A DNA stretch of 64,000 nt from Deltaproteobacteria bacterium (GCA_020848545.1 JADLHZ010000079.1:1-64000); one strand, 5' to 3'; shown: positions 9,316 through 17,494, numbered from the stretch's first letter. The notes: generated by a model from the letters alone, not told the origin. Numbers and translations: made by a program.

Positions 9316-9948
9316 ATGAACATGAAGGTACCGCCAGCGCTCGGTTTTCACGTCGTCGTCGAGACGGCGGTCGAGCTCGACGCAAAGGCGAAGGGCGTAG
9401 CGGCGGGCGGAGCAGTCGCGGCACCTGCGCTCGATCTCATCGACGGCGCCGTCAAAGACCCCGGCGACAAGCCGGCGAGCAAGCTCGGCAAAGCGCCGGC
9501 GACGCTGACGAAGAACGAGCTGGTGCGGATCGGCGCGGATCCGAAGACCGCGCTCTCGGCGTTCGCGCGCGTGGGCGATCTCGACTCCGTCACGCAGCGG
9601 CAGGCCTTCAAGGAAGCGCTGAAGAAGGGCACGACGATCGCGACGCTCGTCGAGAAGAGCCCGATCGCCGACTACGCCGATCGCAGCCGCTTCGCGCTGG
9701 CGTTCGCCGAGGGTGCGTCCGACGTCGAGCTCCAAGGGATGCTCGGCGCGCTCGCGAAGAACGTGGAGAAGTACGGGCGCTCGAAGGATCCCGCTGAGTA
9801 CGCGGCGGCGGCGGCGGACCGGGCGACGATCTTGAACATCCTGATGCTGAAGCCGAACGGCGACGAGCTCCTGCGCGCGCTCGTGCCTGCCGTCATCGCC
9901 GCGCGCGACATGACCGAGCACAAGACCGACATGCAGGCGATCGCGTGA
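9316..9948 (+). CDS. Conserved-looking hypothetical protein upstream of a sigma factor
   Basis: 210 residues, starting at an ATG. There is no confident signal peptide or membrane segment. The N-terminal third is Ala/Gly/Lys-rich and probably flexible ('AKGVAAGGAVAAPALDLI'). From about residue 65 it is predicted helical ('LTKNELVRIGADPKTALSAF', 'RQAFKEALKKGTTIATL', 'DRATILNILMLKPNGDELL'). I do not recognise the family. It ends only 10 bases before an unusual sigma-factor gene on the same strand, so it may belong to that regulatory unit, for example as partner or anti-sigma. That role is inferred from position only. Confidence 0.6.
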   Translation: MNMKVPPALGFHVVVETAVELDAKAKGVAAGGAVAAPALDLIDGAVKDPGDKPASKLGKAPATLTKNELVRIGADPKTALSAFARVGDLDSVTQRQAFKEALKKGTTIATLVEKSPIADYADRSRFALAFAEGASDVELQGMLGALAKNVEKYGRSKDPAEYAAAAADRATILNILMLKPNGDELLRALVPAVIAARDMTEHKTDMQAIA

Positions 9949-9958
9949 GGCGCAACGC

Positions 9959-10825
9959 GTGAGCGACGCCTCGGCGGGCCTCGTCGAGGAGCTGTCTCGT
10001 GCGCTCGATCTCGCGCTCCCGGCCGCCTTGCGCGCCCCGGTGGAAGCCGTGCTCGATGCCTTCTGGCGCGACGCGCATGCGCGCTTTCCCGGGGTGAAGA
10101 TTGCGCCCGGCGCTTACGCGAGCTTCCTCGCCGGCAAGCTGCGCCAAAGCGGCAAGAGCCTGCGCGAGCTCGAGACGCTGCACGGCGTCGATCTCTTCTT
10201 GGCGCTCGGTTGTGCGCAAGGCGATCGCGCTGCGATTGCGGCGTTCGACGCGCAGCTCATCGCCAAGGTGAGCCAGTACGTGCGCCGCGCCGACGCCGAC
10301 GTCGACGAGATCGCGCAGAAGCTCCGCGAGAAGCTGCTCGTGCCGAAGACGAAGGGCGCGCTGCCGCGCATCGCCGACTACCTTGGCACCGGCTCGCTCG
10401 AAGGCTGGGTGCGCATCGCCGCCGTGCGCGTGGCGATCAGCTTGCGGCGCTCGGCGGTGCCGTGGCGCTTCGCGGATGCGGCCAAGCTCGACACCGTGGC
10501 CGCGGGTGCTGGCTCGCCCGAGAGCGACGTGGCGCAGGCGCAGCTCTCGCAGCACGTGGCCCGCGCATTTCGCGAAGCGCTCGACAGCCTCAGCCAGAAG
10601 CAAAGGGATCTCTTGCGCTTCTATCACTTGGACGACACGACGCTCGACAAGCTCGCCGTGATCTATGGCGTGCATCTCTCAACGGTGGCGCGCTGGATCG
10701 AGCAGGCGCGCACGCAGCTGCGCGATGGCACGCTCGAGCGCATCGCACGCGCGGCTCCGAACGCAGCGACGACAGCGGACGAGCTCGAAGGCGCGCTCGA
10801 CGAGGTGATCGCGAAGCTGCTCTGA
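9959..10825 (+). CDS. Sigma-70-related factor with divergent N-terminus (myxobacterial type)
   Basis: 288 residues with a GTG start. The C-terminal half has the sigma region-4 layout: 'ALDSLSQKQRDLLRFYHLDDTTLDKLAVIYGVHLSTVARWI', a helix-turn-helix for -35 recognition (about residues 200-255). The middle 'GSLEGWVRIAAVRVAISLRR' resembles a region-2 helix, but the usual 'F..WL..IA.N..ID..R' core is degenerate. Residues 1-110 are unlike standard ECF factors ('APVEAVLDAFWRDAHARFPG'). Similar roughly 290-residue sigma-like proteins are multiplied in myxobacteria, where they are thought to direct alternative transcription. It follows the unknown gene at 9316 by 10 bases, and no anti-sigma of known type lies downstream. 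Confidence 0.7.
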   Translation: MSDASAGLVEELSRALDLALPAALRAPVEAVLDAFWRDAHARFPGVKIAPGAYASFLAGKLRQSGKSLRELETLHGVDLFLALGCAQGDRAAIAAFDAQLIAKVSQYVRRADADVDEIAQKLREKLLVPKTKGALPRIADYLGTGSLEGWVRIAAVRVAISLRRSAVPWRFADAAKLDTVAAGAGSPESDVAQAQLSQHVARAFREALDSLSQKQRDLLRFYHLDDTTLDKLAVIYGVHLSTVARWIEQARTQLRDGTLERIARAAPNAATTADELEGALDEVIAKLL

Positions 10826-10880
10826 CCCGCTGCGGCGTCACGAAAGTTGCCATCGGCCAATTCGTAGGCATGTTGATCGC

Positions 10881-11798
10881 ATGCGCTCACTCGTCGCACG
10901 GGCTGCTGCTGCTGCTGCTGCTGCGCTGATGATCGCTGGCTGCAACACGGTGGTGATCCCGATGCGCATCCCACGCGACGTTCCGGATCGAGCGTCACTC
11001 GCGGGCAATAATCCGCCCGCGCAAATGCCTCGCCTCGATCCGCTGCCCGGCTCCGAGGGCGCGTGCGAGAATGGTATGACCAATCCCGCGCTCGACATCC
11101 TGATCATCCTCGACGACTCGAGGTCGATGGCCGATAGCCAGACTGCGATGAAGGAGCAGTCGGCGCGCCTCGTCGGACGGCTCACCCAGCTCGGGCTCGA
11201 CTACCACCTGGCGTTGACCACGACCTCGCTCGACGGATCGCGGCGCGGTCCCGGCGCGCTCGTGACCGCGGGCCGCACGAAGGTGGTGACACCAGGAGAC
11301 ACACTCGGCGCGGCGCAGGCGTTCTGGCACTTGCTCGATGAGGTCGACACCGGGGGCGGCGTCGACGAGTACGGCATCCTGACCGCGGCGGTCGCGCTCG
11401 CCGCGCCGACCGAGCAGCTCACCCGCTACGACGAGTTCGGGCGGTCGCGGACGGTCAGCGGCGCGCGCGATCCCGAGTTCATCCGCGACAACGCGCGCAC
11501 GCTCGTCATCATCATTTCTGACGAGGACGATGGCAGCACGGTGCCGGCGCACCCGCACTTCCTCTTGCAACAGCGACCGAAGCCCGAGGATTTGCGGGTC
11601 GTCGCCATCGTCGATCCCGGCGCCGGGCCGAAGCAGGGGTGTAAGAAGTCGAGCGCTTGGAGCGGCACGCCGACGTATCATGACGGCGTCGCGGCGCTCG
11701 CAGGGCGCGGGCAGATCATCGATTTTTGCGCGGACTTCGGGACGAGCGTGGATCTCATAGCGTTGCTCGCTCTGCAGCAAGTGTGCGCAGCGCCCTAG
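10881..11798 (+). CDS. von Willebrand A-domain lipoprotein
   Basis: 305 residues. The signal peptide is R-rich, then eight consecutive Ala, then lipobox MIAG-Cys21. The VWA metal-adhesion site is visible as DxSxS at Asp78-Ser80-Ser82 ('ILDDSRSM'), with later strand segments 'LVIIISDEDDGS' and 'LRVVAIVDPG' typical of these domains. VWA lipoproteins in Myxococcota are surface proteins presumed to bind metal-dependent ligands. Seven of the eight Ala codons are an uninterrupted GCT run (10902-10922), which could change length by replication slippage without breaking frame. It converges on glnS, with a hexanucleotide repeat between them. Confidence 0.8.
   Translation: MRSLVARAAAAAAAALMIAGCNTVVIPMRIPRDVPDRASLAGNNPPAQMPRLDPLPGSEGACENGMTNPALDILIILDDSRSMADSQTAMKEQSARLVGRLTQLGLDYHLALTTTSLDGSRRGPGALVTAGRTKVVTPGDTLGAAQAFWHLLDEVDTGGGVDEYGILTAAVALAAPTEQLTRYDEFGRSRTVSGARDPEFIRDNARTLVIIISDEDDGSTVPAHPHFLLQQRPKPEDLRVVAIVDPGAGPKQGCKKSSAWSGTPTYHDGVAALAGRGQIIDFCADFGTSVDLIALLALQQVCAAP
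10902..10922 (+). repeat. (GCT)7 microsatellite inside a signal peptide
   Basis: Seven perfect GCT codons in frame, encoding Ala8-Ala14 of the VWA lipoprotein's hydrophobic signal core; the eighth Ala is GCG. The neighbours use GCG/GCC for Ala almost everywhere, so the GCT run is not ordinary codon choice. Confidence 0.9.
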
Positions 11799-11803
11799 AG
11801 ACC

Positions 11804-11834
11804 GGCCACGGCCACGGCCACGTTTACGGCCACG
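11804..11834. repeat. Hexanucleotide repeat (GGCCAC)n between convergent genes
   Basis: Three to four copies of GGCCAC, one broken by GTTTAC, lie between the VWA gene stop (11798) and the glnS stop (11836). Related six-base-period tracts lie at 15402-15436 and 61731-61757. Confidence 0.75.
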
Positions 11835-11835
11835 A

Positions 11836-14055
11836 TTATTTGAGGGATTTTTCGAGCAGCGACTGGGCGAGCTGAGGGTTCGCTTGGCCTTTGCTCGCCT
11901 TCATCACTTGACCGACGAAGAAGCCGAGCAGCTTCGTCTCGCCGCCCTTGAGCTTCGCCCACTGCGCGGCGTTTGCGGCAATGACGTCTCGAACGATCTT
12001 CTCGATCGCGCCGCTGTCGCTCACTTGGCGCAGGCCGAGCTTGTCGACGATCGTTGACGGAACGCCGCCGTCCTTCAGCATGACTTCGAACACGTCTTTG
12101 CCGGCGCGGCGCGAGATCGCGTTCGTCTCGATGAGATCGATGAGCGCAGTGAGGTCGGGCGCCTTGAACGGGAGCTCGGTGACGCTGCGATCTTTCAGCG
12201 CGCGCAAGAGCTCGTTGACGATCCAGCGGCCGACGGCTGGCGCGTGCTTGGTCGCAGCGCTTTCGTAGAACGCGTTCAGGGTCTCGTCCTGCGTGAGGAT
12301 GACCGCCTCTTCGAGCGAGAAACCGTGCGTCTTCTGATACGCGTCGCGCTTCGCAGCGAGCGCCGGCGTTGGCGCGGGGGCGAACTCTTTGTCCACCTTC
12401 GCGTGCGTCTTCTGCACCTCGACGCGCTTCGGCTCTTCCTTCTTCGCGGCCCACGAGTCCTTCAACCCGACGCTGCGGTTGAACACCGGCGCGTTCGGCT
12501 TCGACAGCACGGGATCGGCGAAGAAGTAGCCGACGCGCTCGAACTGCCAGTGCGTGCTCGGCTCCGCGCTCAGGCCGTGCGGCTCGATCTTCGCCTTCAC
12601 GATCTCGAGCGACTTTGGGTTCAGGTGCGTGAGGAAGTGTGCCTCGCCGCCGTCCGGGTTCGGATCCTTGAACAGGCGATCGTAGAGCCGCACCTCGACG
12701 TCTTTACAGTGCTCGGCGCTCACCCAATGAACGATGCCCTTCGCTTTGTGCGCCGGATCCGGATTGTACGAGCAGCGAAGCTCGCTGACGTTGCCAGACG
12801 CGTCCTTCACCACGCGCTCGCACTTGATGACGTACGCAAAGCGCAGGCGCACTTCGCCGCCGGGCTTCAAGCGGTGAAAGTCCTTCGGCGGATTCTCGTC
12901 GAAGTCGTCGCGCTCGATGTACAAAGTTCCAGACATCGGCAGCTTGCGGCCGCCGGCGTCGACCTCTTCCGTCTTGCCGGCAGGCCAGTTCTCGATGACG
13001 ACCTTCAGCGGCCGCACGACGCAGAGCAGGCGCTGTGAGCGCGCTTCGAGATCTTCGCGCACGGCGAACTCGAGCTTGCCGATGTCGACGAGGCTGTTGG
13101 CCTTGGCGATGCCGATCATGTCGCAGAACTTGCGGATGGCGTCAGCGGTGTAGCCGCGGCGGCGCAGCCCGGCGATCGTCGGCATGCGCGGATCATCCCA
13201 GCCATCGACGTGCTTGTCTTTGACGAGCTCCAAGAGCTTGCGCTTCGAGAGCACGGTGTAGTCCACGTTCAAGCGCGCGAACTCGATCTGCTCAGGCATC
13301 GCTTTGGGTGCGCCTGCAAAGGGCACCTGCCGGAGGTACCAGTCGTAGAGCTCTCGGTTGTTCTCGAACTCGAGCGTGCAGATTGAGTGCGTGATGCCTT
13401 CGAACGCGTCGCTGAAGCAGTGCGCGAAGTCGTAGAACGGGTAGACGTGCCACTTCGTGCCCGTCCGGTAGTGGTGATCGTTCTTGATCCTGTACATCAA
13501 CGGATCGCGCATCTTGAAGTTCGGCGACGCGAGATCGCCCTTCGCGCGCAGCACCTTGCTGCCCGGTGCCAGCTTGCCGCTCTGCATCTCGAGGAAGAGC
13601 GCGCGGTTCTCGGCCGGCGTGCGCGAGCGGAACGGCGACGGCTTGCCGGCTTCGCTCACGCTGCCGCGGTGGGCGCTGATCTGCTCTTCGGTGAGATCGT
13701 CGACGTACGCCTTGCCAGCGTCGATGAATTGAAGCGCGATGTCGAAGAGGCGCTGGTAGTAGTCCGACGCGTAGAACATCTTGTCGGCCCAGTCGAAGCC
13801 GAGCCAACGCACGTCGCGCTTGATCGCCTCGACGTACTCCGGATCTTCCGTCGTCGGGTTGGTGTCGTCCATGCGCAGGTGGCAGGCGCCGTGAAAGTCG
13901 CGCGCGAGGCCGAAGTTCAGGCAGATCGACTTGGCGTGGCCCATGTGCAGGTAGCCGTTTGGCTCCGGCGGAAAGCGGGTGACGACGCGGCCGCCGTACT
14001 TCTGGCTCTCGTTGTCCTGCTGCACGCGCTCGGCGATGAAGTGATTCGTGCTCAT
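11836..14055 (-). CDS. glnS: Glutaminyl-tRNA synthetase with C-terminal YqeY/GatB-like domain
   Basis: 739 residues against about 550 for E. coli GlnRS. The enzyme charges tRNA-Gln with glutamine. The class I HIGH motif is His37-Met-Gly-His40 in 'NGYLHMGHAKS', the second signature is 'VLSKRKL' in the KMSKS position, and the anticodon-binding beta barrels follow. From about residue 575 the extra tail ('FSLEEAVILTQDETLNAFY', '...GFFVGQVMKASKGQANPQL') matches the YqeY/GatB C-terminal domain, which binds the tRNA elbow; a GlnRS-YqeY fusion is known from Deinococcus. The start is the ATG followed by Ser-Thr-Asn-His; the longer open frame upstream runs through the next gene. It is last in a minus-strand run, 14 bases after the phosphopantetheinyl transferase. 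Confidence 0.92.
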   Translation of the reverse strand: MSTNHFIAERVQQDNESQKYGGRVVTRFPPEPNGYLHMGHAKSICLNFGLARDFHGACHLRMDDTNPTTEDPEYVEAIKRDVRWLGFDWADKMFYASDYYQRLFDIALQFIDAGKAYVDDLTEEQISAHRGSVSEAGKPSPFRSRTPAENRALFLEMQSGKLAPGSKVLRAKGDLASPNFKMRDPLMYRIKNDHHYRTGTKWHVYPFYDFAHCFSDAFEGITHSICTLEFENNRELYDWYLRQVPFAGAPKAMPEQIEFARLNVDYTVLSKRKLLELVKDKHVDGWDDPRMPTIAGLRRRGYTADAIRKFCDMIGIAKANSLVDIGKLEFAVREDLEARSQRLLCVVRPLKVVIENWPAGKTEEVDAGGRKLPMSGTLYIERDDFDENPPKDFHRLKPGGEVRLRFAYVIKCERVVKDASGNVSELRCSYNPDPAHKAKGIVHWVSAEHCKDVEVRLYDRLFKDPNPDGGEAHFLTHLNPKSLEIVKAKIEPHGLSAEPSTHWQFERVGYFFADPVLSKPNAPVFNRSVGLKDSWAAKKEEPKRVEVQKTHAKVDKEFAPAPTPALAAKRDAYQKTHGFSLEEAVILTQDETLNAFYESAATKHAPAVGRWIVNELLRALKDRSVTELPFKAPDLTALIDLIETNAISRRAGKDVFEVMLKDGGVPSTIVDKLGLRQVSDSGAIEKIVRDVIAANAAQWAKLKGGETKLLGFFVGQVMKASKGQANPQLAQSLLEKSLK

Positions 14056-14069
14056 GAAGGACGGTAAAC

Positions 14070-14783
14070 CTAGCGTTCTTTCGTGTGCGGGACAATCTCG
14101 ATCGGCGGCACGACGCCGTTGAGGCGCTCGATGCATACCGCGAGGAAGTGATCGCGCCGGAGGCGGCGCTGCTCGAAGTACCAGCGCTCCGGCCAGTCGC
14201 CGAGGTCGGGGCGCATCGCGATGCGGATCTTGTTCGTGTGCTCGGCGAAGGGATCGTCGAGCAGAAACGAAAACGCCTTCAGCGGACAGTGCAGGCCCAT
14301 GCCGCGCGCCTTGATGTAGCTCTCTTTCAGCGTCCAATAGCGGAAGAAGCGCTCGCTCCGCTGCTCCTCGGGCACGCGCGTCACGTCTGAGGCCTCGACG
14401 TCGGAGAAGCTGTGCTGCGCGACGCCCAAGGTGTCGGTCCGCCGATCCATCGTCTCGACGTCGACGCCGAGCGCGCCAACGTCCGTGATGCCGACCGCGA
14501 CGAGCCCCTTCGTGTGCGACAGGTTGAAGTCGATCGTCGCGCCCTCGACGCTCGGCTTTCCGTACTGGTTTTCGACGAAGCGCAGCGCCGCGGGCGTGGT
14601 TCGCAAGTGTTCGGACAAGACGCGGCGGACGAGGCCGTGCGCCAAAGCGTAGAGGCGCGCGTGCTCTTGGAACACGAACTTGTCGCGCCTCCTTCGCTCG
14701 TCGTCGCTCAGAAGAGCGTTGGCGGCGGCGACATCTTCGTCTGAGCACGCGTCGACGAAGAGCGTATGGACTCGGACGGTCAT
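14070..14783 (-). CDS. Sfp-type 4'-phosphopantetheinyl transferase
   Basis: 237 residues, the size of Sfp/Gsp-type enzymes. It transfers 4'-phosphopantetheine from CoA to carrier-protein serines and so activates fatty-acid, polyketide or nonribosomal-peptide carriers. The family signatures are clear: 'LGVDVE' (Mg-binding GVDxE), 'FNLSHTKGLVAVGI' and 'RYWTLKESYIKARGMGL' (WxxKEA-K). The start overlaps the TetR stop by four bases, indicating translational coupling. No synthase lies in this window, so its carrier targets are elsewhere. The TetR neighbour may control expression. Confidence 0.92.
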   Translation of the reverse strand: MTVRVHTLFVDACSDEDVAAANALLSDDERRRRDKFVFQEHARLYALAHGLVRRVLSEHLRTTPAALRFVENQYGKPSVEGATIDFNLSHTKGLVAVGITDVGALGVDVETMDRRTDTLGVAQHSFSDVEASDVTRVPEEQRSERFFRYWTLKESYIKARGMGLHCPLKAFSFLLDDPFAEHTNKIRIAMRPDLGDWPERWYFEQRRLRRDHFLAVCIERLNGVVPPIEIVPHTKER

Positions 14784-15403
14784 GCCTTCTTCTGCAGCAC
14801 TTTCGATTGAAGCATAGCCGAGACGATGGTGCGTGTCGCATCGGCGTCGCCGTAGAGCGCGTCCTTTAGCTCGCCGCTCGCCGAGCGCACGATGATGCTC
14901 ATGGCGATCTGCGCGATCACCGGACGGATCGGCATGCCGTTTGGCACATAGCCCTTGCCGTCGCGCTCGATGAAGCGGGCGACCTCGTCGAGCAGCGGCA
15001 ACACTTCGTTCGTGATGATGCGGCGCGAGAAGGGGCTCGCGTCGAGCAGCTCGCGGAGCACGATGAGCGCGACGGCGGGGTGCTCGTCGACGAAGGCGAT
15101 GTAGCGCACGATCACGCGATCCAAGCGTTCTCTGAAGTCGCCGGCGTCCTTGATGCTCTCCATGAAGAGCTCGCCGATCTTGTTGAAGACGTTGCGGACG
15201 ACGCGCTCGTAGAGCTTCTCTTTGGTCTCGAAGTGGTAGAGCAGCGACGGGCGCGAGATGCCGGCGACCTTGGCGATGTCTTCCAAGCGCGCGCGATCGA
15301 AGCCGACGCGGCCGAACTCGGCTTCGGCGGCGACGAGCAGGCGATCGCGGGTCTCGGTCTCGTTTCCGGTTTGTTTCGGACGGGCCACTCGGACCGGGAC
15401 CAT
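14780..15403 (-). CDS. TetR-family transcriptional regulator
   Basis: 207 residues from the ATG at 15403. The TetR N-terminal DNA-binding domain is obvious ('RDRLLVAAEAEFGRVGFDRA', 'EDIAKVAGISRPSLLYHFETKEKLYERV'), followed by a helical ligand/dimer domain. A TTG at 15427 would add eight residues (Ser-Pro repeats), but those codons are made by the hexanucleotide repeat at 15402-15436, so the ATG is preferred; neither has a good Shine-Dalgarno. It is coupled to the phosphopantetheinyl transferase downstream and lies just after two small lipoprotein genes, so it may sense membrane or lipid state. Ligand unknown. Confidence 0.88.
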   Translation of the reverse strand: MVPVRVARPKQTGNETETRDRLLVAAEAEFGRVGFDRARLEDIAKVAGISRPSLLYHFETKEKLYERVVRNVFNKIGELFMESIKDAGDFRERLDRVIVRYIAFVDEHPAVALIVLRELLDASPFSRRIITNEVLPLLDEVARFIERDGKGYVPNGMPIRPVIAQIAMSIIVRSASGELKDALYGDADATRTIVSAMLQSKVLQKKA

Positions 15404-15436
15404 CGGCGACGGCGACGGCGACGTCAACGGCTACGT
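15402..15436. repeat. Hexanucleotide repeat (GGCGAC)n spanning a gene junction
   Basis: GGCGACGGCGACGGCGAC followed by GTCAACGGCTACGTC. It covers the end of the small lipoprotein gene (stop at 15431) and the start of the TetR gene. The copy at 61731-61757 is the same sequence minus one six-base unit and with one substitution. Confidence 0.8.
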
Positions 15437-15664
15437 CTTTGGTTTCGGCTGCTCCACGTACTTCGCTTCCTTGCACTGCGCGGGGCCGTCGCTCGGCGGG
15501 GCACAATAGTAGATCTTCGAGCCCCACATGAAGCCGAAGAAGCCGGTGCCTTCGGTGTACCAAGAGTCGCCGTTGGCGTTTTGCACCGTCGGCGCGGACG
15601 AGAGCACGGCGCTGCACGCTTGGGTCGTCAGCAACACGAAGGCGATGGCGATGGGGCGAATCAT
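15431..15664 (-). CDS. Small lipoprotein (77 aa), sister of the upstream gene
   Basis: 77 residues. The signal peptide ends in lipobox TTQA-Cys17. The mature part has 'YTEGTGFFGFMWGSKIYYC' then a second Cys about ten residues on ('AQCKEAKY') and a Lys/Pro tail. The same aromatic-Cys-x(8-10)-Cys pattern occurs in the neighbouring lipoprotein ('GSSYWNCYANNGDPICYQV'), so the two look like diverged duplicates. It overlaps the upstream gene by four bases. Function is not recognisable; a periplasmic partner or envelope role is inferred from location. Confidence 0.75.
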   Translation of the reverse strand: MIRPIAIAFVLLTTQACSAVLSSAPTVQNANGDSWYTEGTGFFGFMWGSKIYYCAPPSDGPAQCKEAKYVEQPKPKT

Positions 15665-16056
15665 GGGTTGTCTCCGATCAGCGGCTTGCGCGTGGACGGT
15701 GTGTTCGAGGCTTGCTTCGGCTTCGCCGCGGGCTTCTTCTTCTCGGTCGCGGCGGGCTCGACGGTCTTCGCTTCTACCGGCTTCGGCTCTTCGACTGCCG
15801 CCGTGGCGACCTTGCGGGCGCCGCCTTGGGGCTGCGAGTCGAGCGCGGCCATCGGCGCGTTCTTGTCGAGCTTCGTCACCTGGTAGCAGATGGGGTCGCC
15901 GTTGTTCGCGTAGCAGTTCCAGTACGACGACCCGACGAGCTCGTTGCGAATGACGTAGGTGCGGCCCGCGGTCGACTGGGCTGCCGTCATGTACAGGCAG
16001 CCTTCGAGCCCAAAGAGCGCGAGCGCCGTGACACAGAGAATGCCGGTGCGTTTCAT
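15661..16056 (-). CDS. Small lipoprotein (131 aa) with Ala/Pro/Lys-rich tail
   Basis: 131 residues. Signal peptide and lipobox LEG-Cys20. A compact region of about 45 residues contains 'VIRNELVGSSYWNCYANNGD' and a second Cys, followed by a long, probably unstructured Ala/Lys/Pro/Glu tail (from about residue 80). The compact part resembles the 77-residue gene that overlaps its end. It is first in the minus-strand run that continues into tetR, the phosphopantetheinyl transferase and glnS, so a promoter is expected in 16057-16112, shared divergently with the adenylating-enzyme gene. Family not recognised. Confidence 0.75.
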   Translation of the reverse strand: MKRTGILCVTALALFGLEGCLYMTAAQSTAGRTYVIRNELVGSSYWNCYANNGDPICYQVTKLDKNAPMAALDSQPQGGARKVATAAVEEPKPVEAKTVEPAATEKKKPAAKPKQASNTPSTRKPLIGDNP

Positions 16057-16112
16057 GCCGGGGTCCTTTCGGGTATTCCGTTTGCGGCGACTTACGGAGA
16101 GGGCCGGCGCTT

Positions 16113-17414
16113 TTGTTGGACGACCGCAAAAATATTTCCGCCGAGCTGTACCGGTGCCCGGTGCGCAAGCGCTACGCGTGGCAGCTCGTGCGCTACGGCG
16201 GCGCCACGCGACGTTTTACGCGGGCGCTCGCTGGTGCGGCGCCGCCGTTGGCCGAGCTGCAAGCAACGCTGCGCGCGGCGGAGCATGACACCGTCTACTA
16301 TCCGGGCGCTTTCGCGGCCGCGGGCGTGCAGGCGGCCGATCTGACGCGCGTGGGTGAGCTCGCGTATTTTCCGCTGCTCTCCCGCGCGACGGTGCAAGCA
16401 CGCTACTGCGATCTCTTCAGCAAGCGCGTGCGGCGCGACGACGTGGACGAAGGATGGCTCGGCGTCACCAGCGGCTCCACCGGCGAGCCCGTGCGCTTCT
16501 TCATGGACGCCGCGTCGATCCACTTCTTCGTCGGCTTCATCCGCTACCTGTGGCGGCTGCACGCCTGCGGACCGCTGCCCTTGCCGTGGCAGACGGGCAT
16601 CGTGCTCCTCTGCACCCTGCCGCGCTCATCGATCTACGAGACGCGGCTGCCGCTCCTTCGCGGCGCCCGTTTTCGCAAGCTGCACTGGGCCGAGCCGCGC
16701 GCCGCACGGACGCTCGAAGCGCTGGCGCCGCGGGTGATCACGGGCGATCCGGCGTCTTTGGCGCGCTTGAACGACGCGATCGCCAGCGGCGCTTGCGCGG
16801 TGCGGCCGCGGTTGATCCTGTCGAGCGCGTTCGCGTTGCCGGCGGCGCTCGCGGATGATCTTCGCGTGCGGACGGGCGCCGTCGTTGTCGACTACTATTC
16901 GCTCGCCGAGACCGGGCCCATCGCGCACCGCTGCACGCGCGGGAACTTTCACGTGCTGTCGGCCGCAGCGATCGTCGAGGCCGTCGCCGGCGAAGTCGTG
17001 GTGACGAACCTACGCAATCGCCTCTTCCCGCTCGTGCGCTACCGGACCGGCGATCTCGGCGCGCTCGGCGCCGGCGCGTGCGCGTGCGGGCTCGCTGGCG
17101 CGACGATCGACGCGTTCCATGGTCGCCGCGCAGAGCGCTTCAGCGATCGTCGCGGCGCGCGCGTCGATCCTTCGCAGCTTCAGCCGTTGCTCTCGAAGCT
17201 GCCGGTGCAGCAATTTCGCCTCGAGCAGCGCCGGCGTGGCGAGGCGGCGTTGTTGGTGCACGGTGCGAGCGGCGCGCTCGACACGGCGGCGCTCGCGTTT
17301 GCGCTGAGCCGCTTGCTCGACGAGGCGACCGCGATCGCGGTCGAAGAGCAGCCGCAAGCGATCGTGCGGCCCGGCGAGAAGCCGATCGTTTATCGATCGT
17401 TGCTCGCCGAGTGA
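16113..17414 (+). CDS. PaaK/CapK-type adenylate-forming enzyme
   Basis: 433 residues, the size of phenylacetate-CoA ligase and CapK relatives. The ATP-binding signature 'VTSGSTGEPVRFF', the acyl-adenylate motif 'YYSLAETGPIAH' and 'NRLFPLVRYRTGDLG' are in the right order. Members activate a carboxylic acid with ATP and pass it to CoA or another acceptor; CapK-like forms occur in polysaccharide pathways. The start is TTG at 16113, chosen because GGAGAGG lies 10 bases upstream (16096-16102); an ATG start is absent. The substrate is unknown, and the close phosphopantetheinyl transferase across the divergent gap may be coincidental. Confidence 0.8.
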   Translation: MLDDRKNISAELYRCPVRKRYAWQLVRYGGATRRFTRALAGAAPPLAELQATLRAAEHDTVYYPGAFAAAGVQAADLTRVGELAYFPLLSRATVQARYCDLFSKRVRRDDVDEGWLGVTSGSTGEPVRFFMDAASIHFFVGFIRYLWRLHACGPLPLPWQTGIVLLCTLPRSSIYETRLPLLRGARFRKLHWAEPRAARTLEALAPRVITGDPASLARLNDAIASGACAVRPRLILSSAFALPAALADDLRVRTGAVVVDYYSLAETGPIAHRCTRGNFHVLSAAAIVEAVAGEVVVTNLRNRLFPLVRYRTGDLGALGAGACACGLAGATIDAFHGRRAERFSDRRGARVDPSQLQPLLSKLPVQQFRLEQRRRGEAALLVHGASGALDTAALAFALSRLLDEATAIAVEEQPQAIVRPGEKPIVYRSLLAE

Positions 17415-17494
17415 CACCTGTTGCCCGGCGGCTACGGCTCGGGACAGCGGCGCACTTGACGCGTGCCGGCCATTAGCGTTGAACCCCGCGCACG

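Noticed and set aside
14056-14841. 262-residue N-terminal extension of glnS in the same frame
   Set aside because: It overlaps the phosphopantetheinyl transferase, whose motifs are clear in another frame. The GlnRS homology begins just after ATG 14055.
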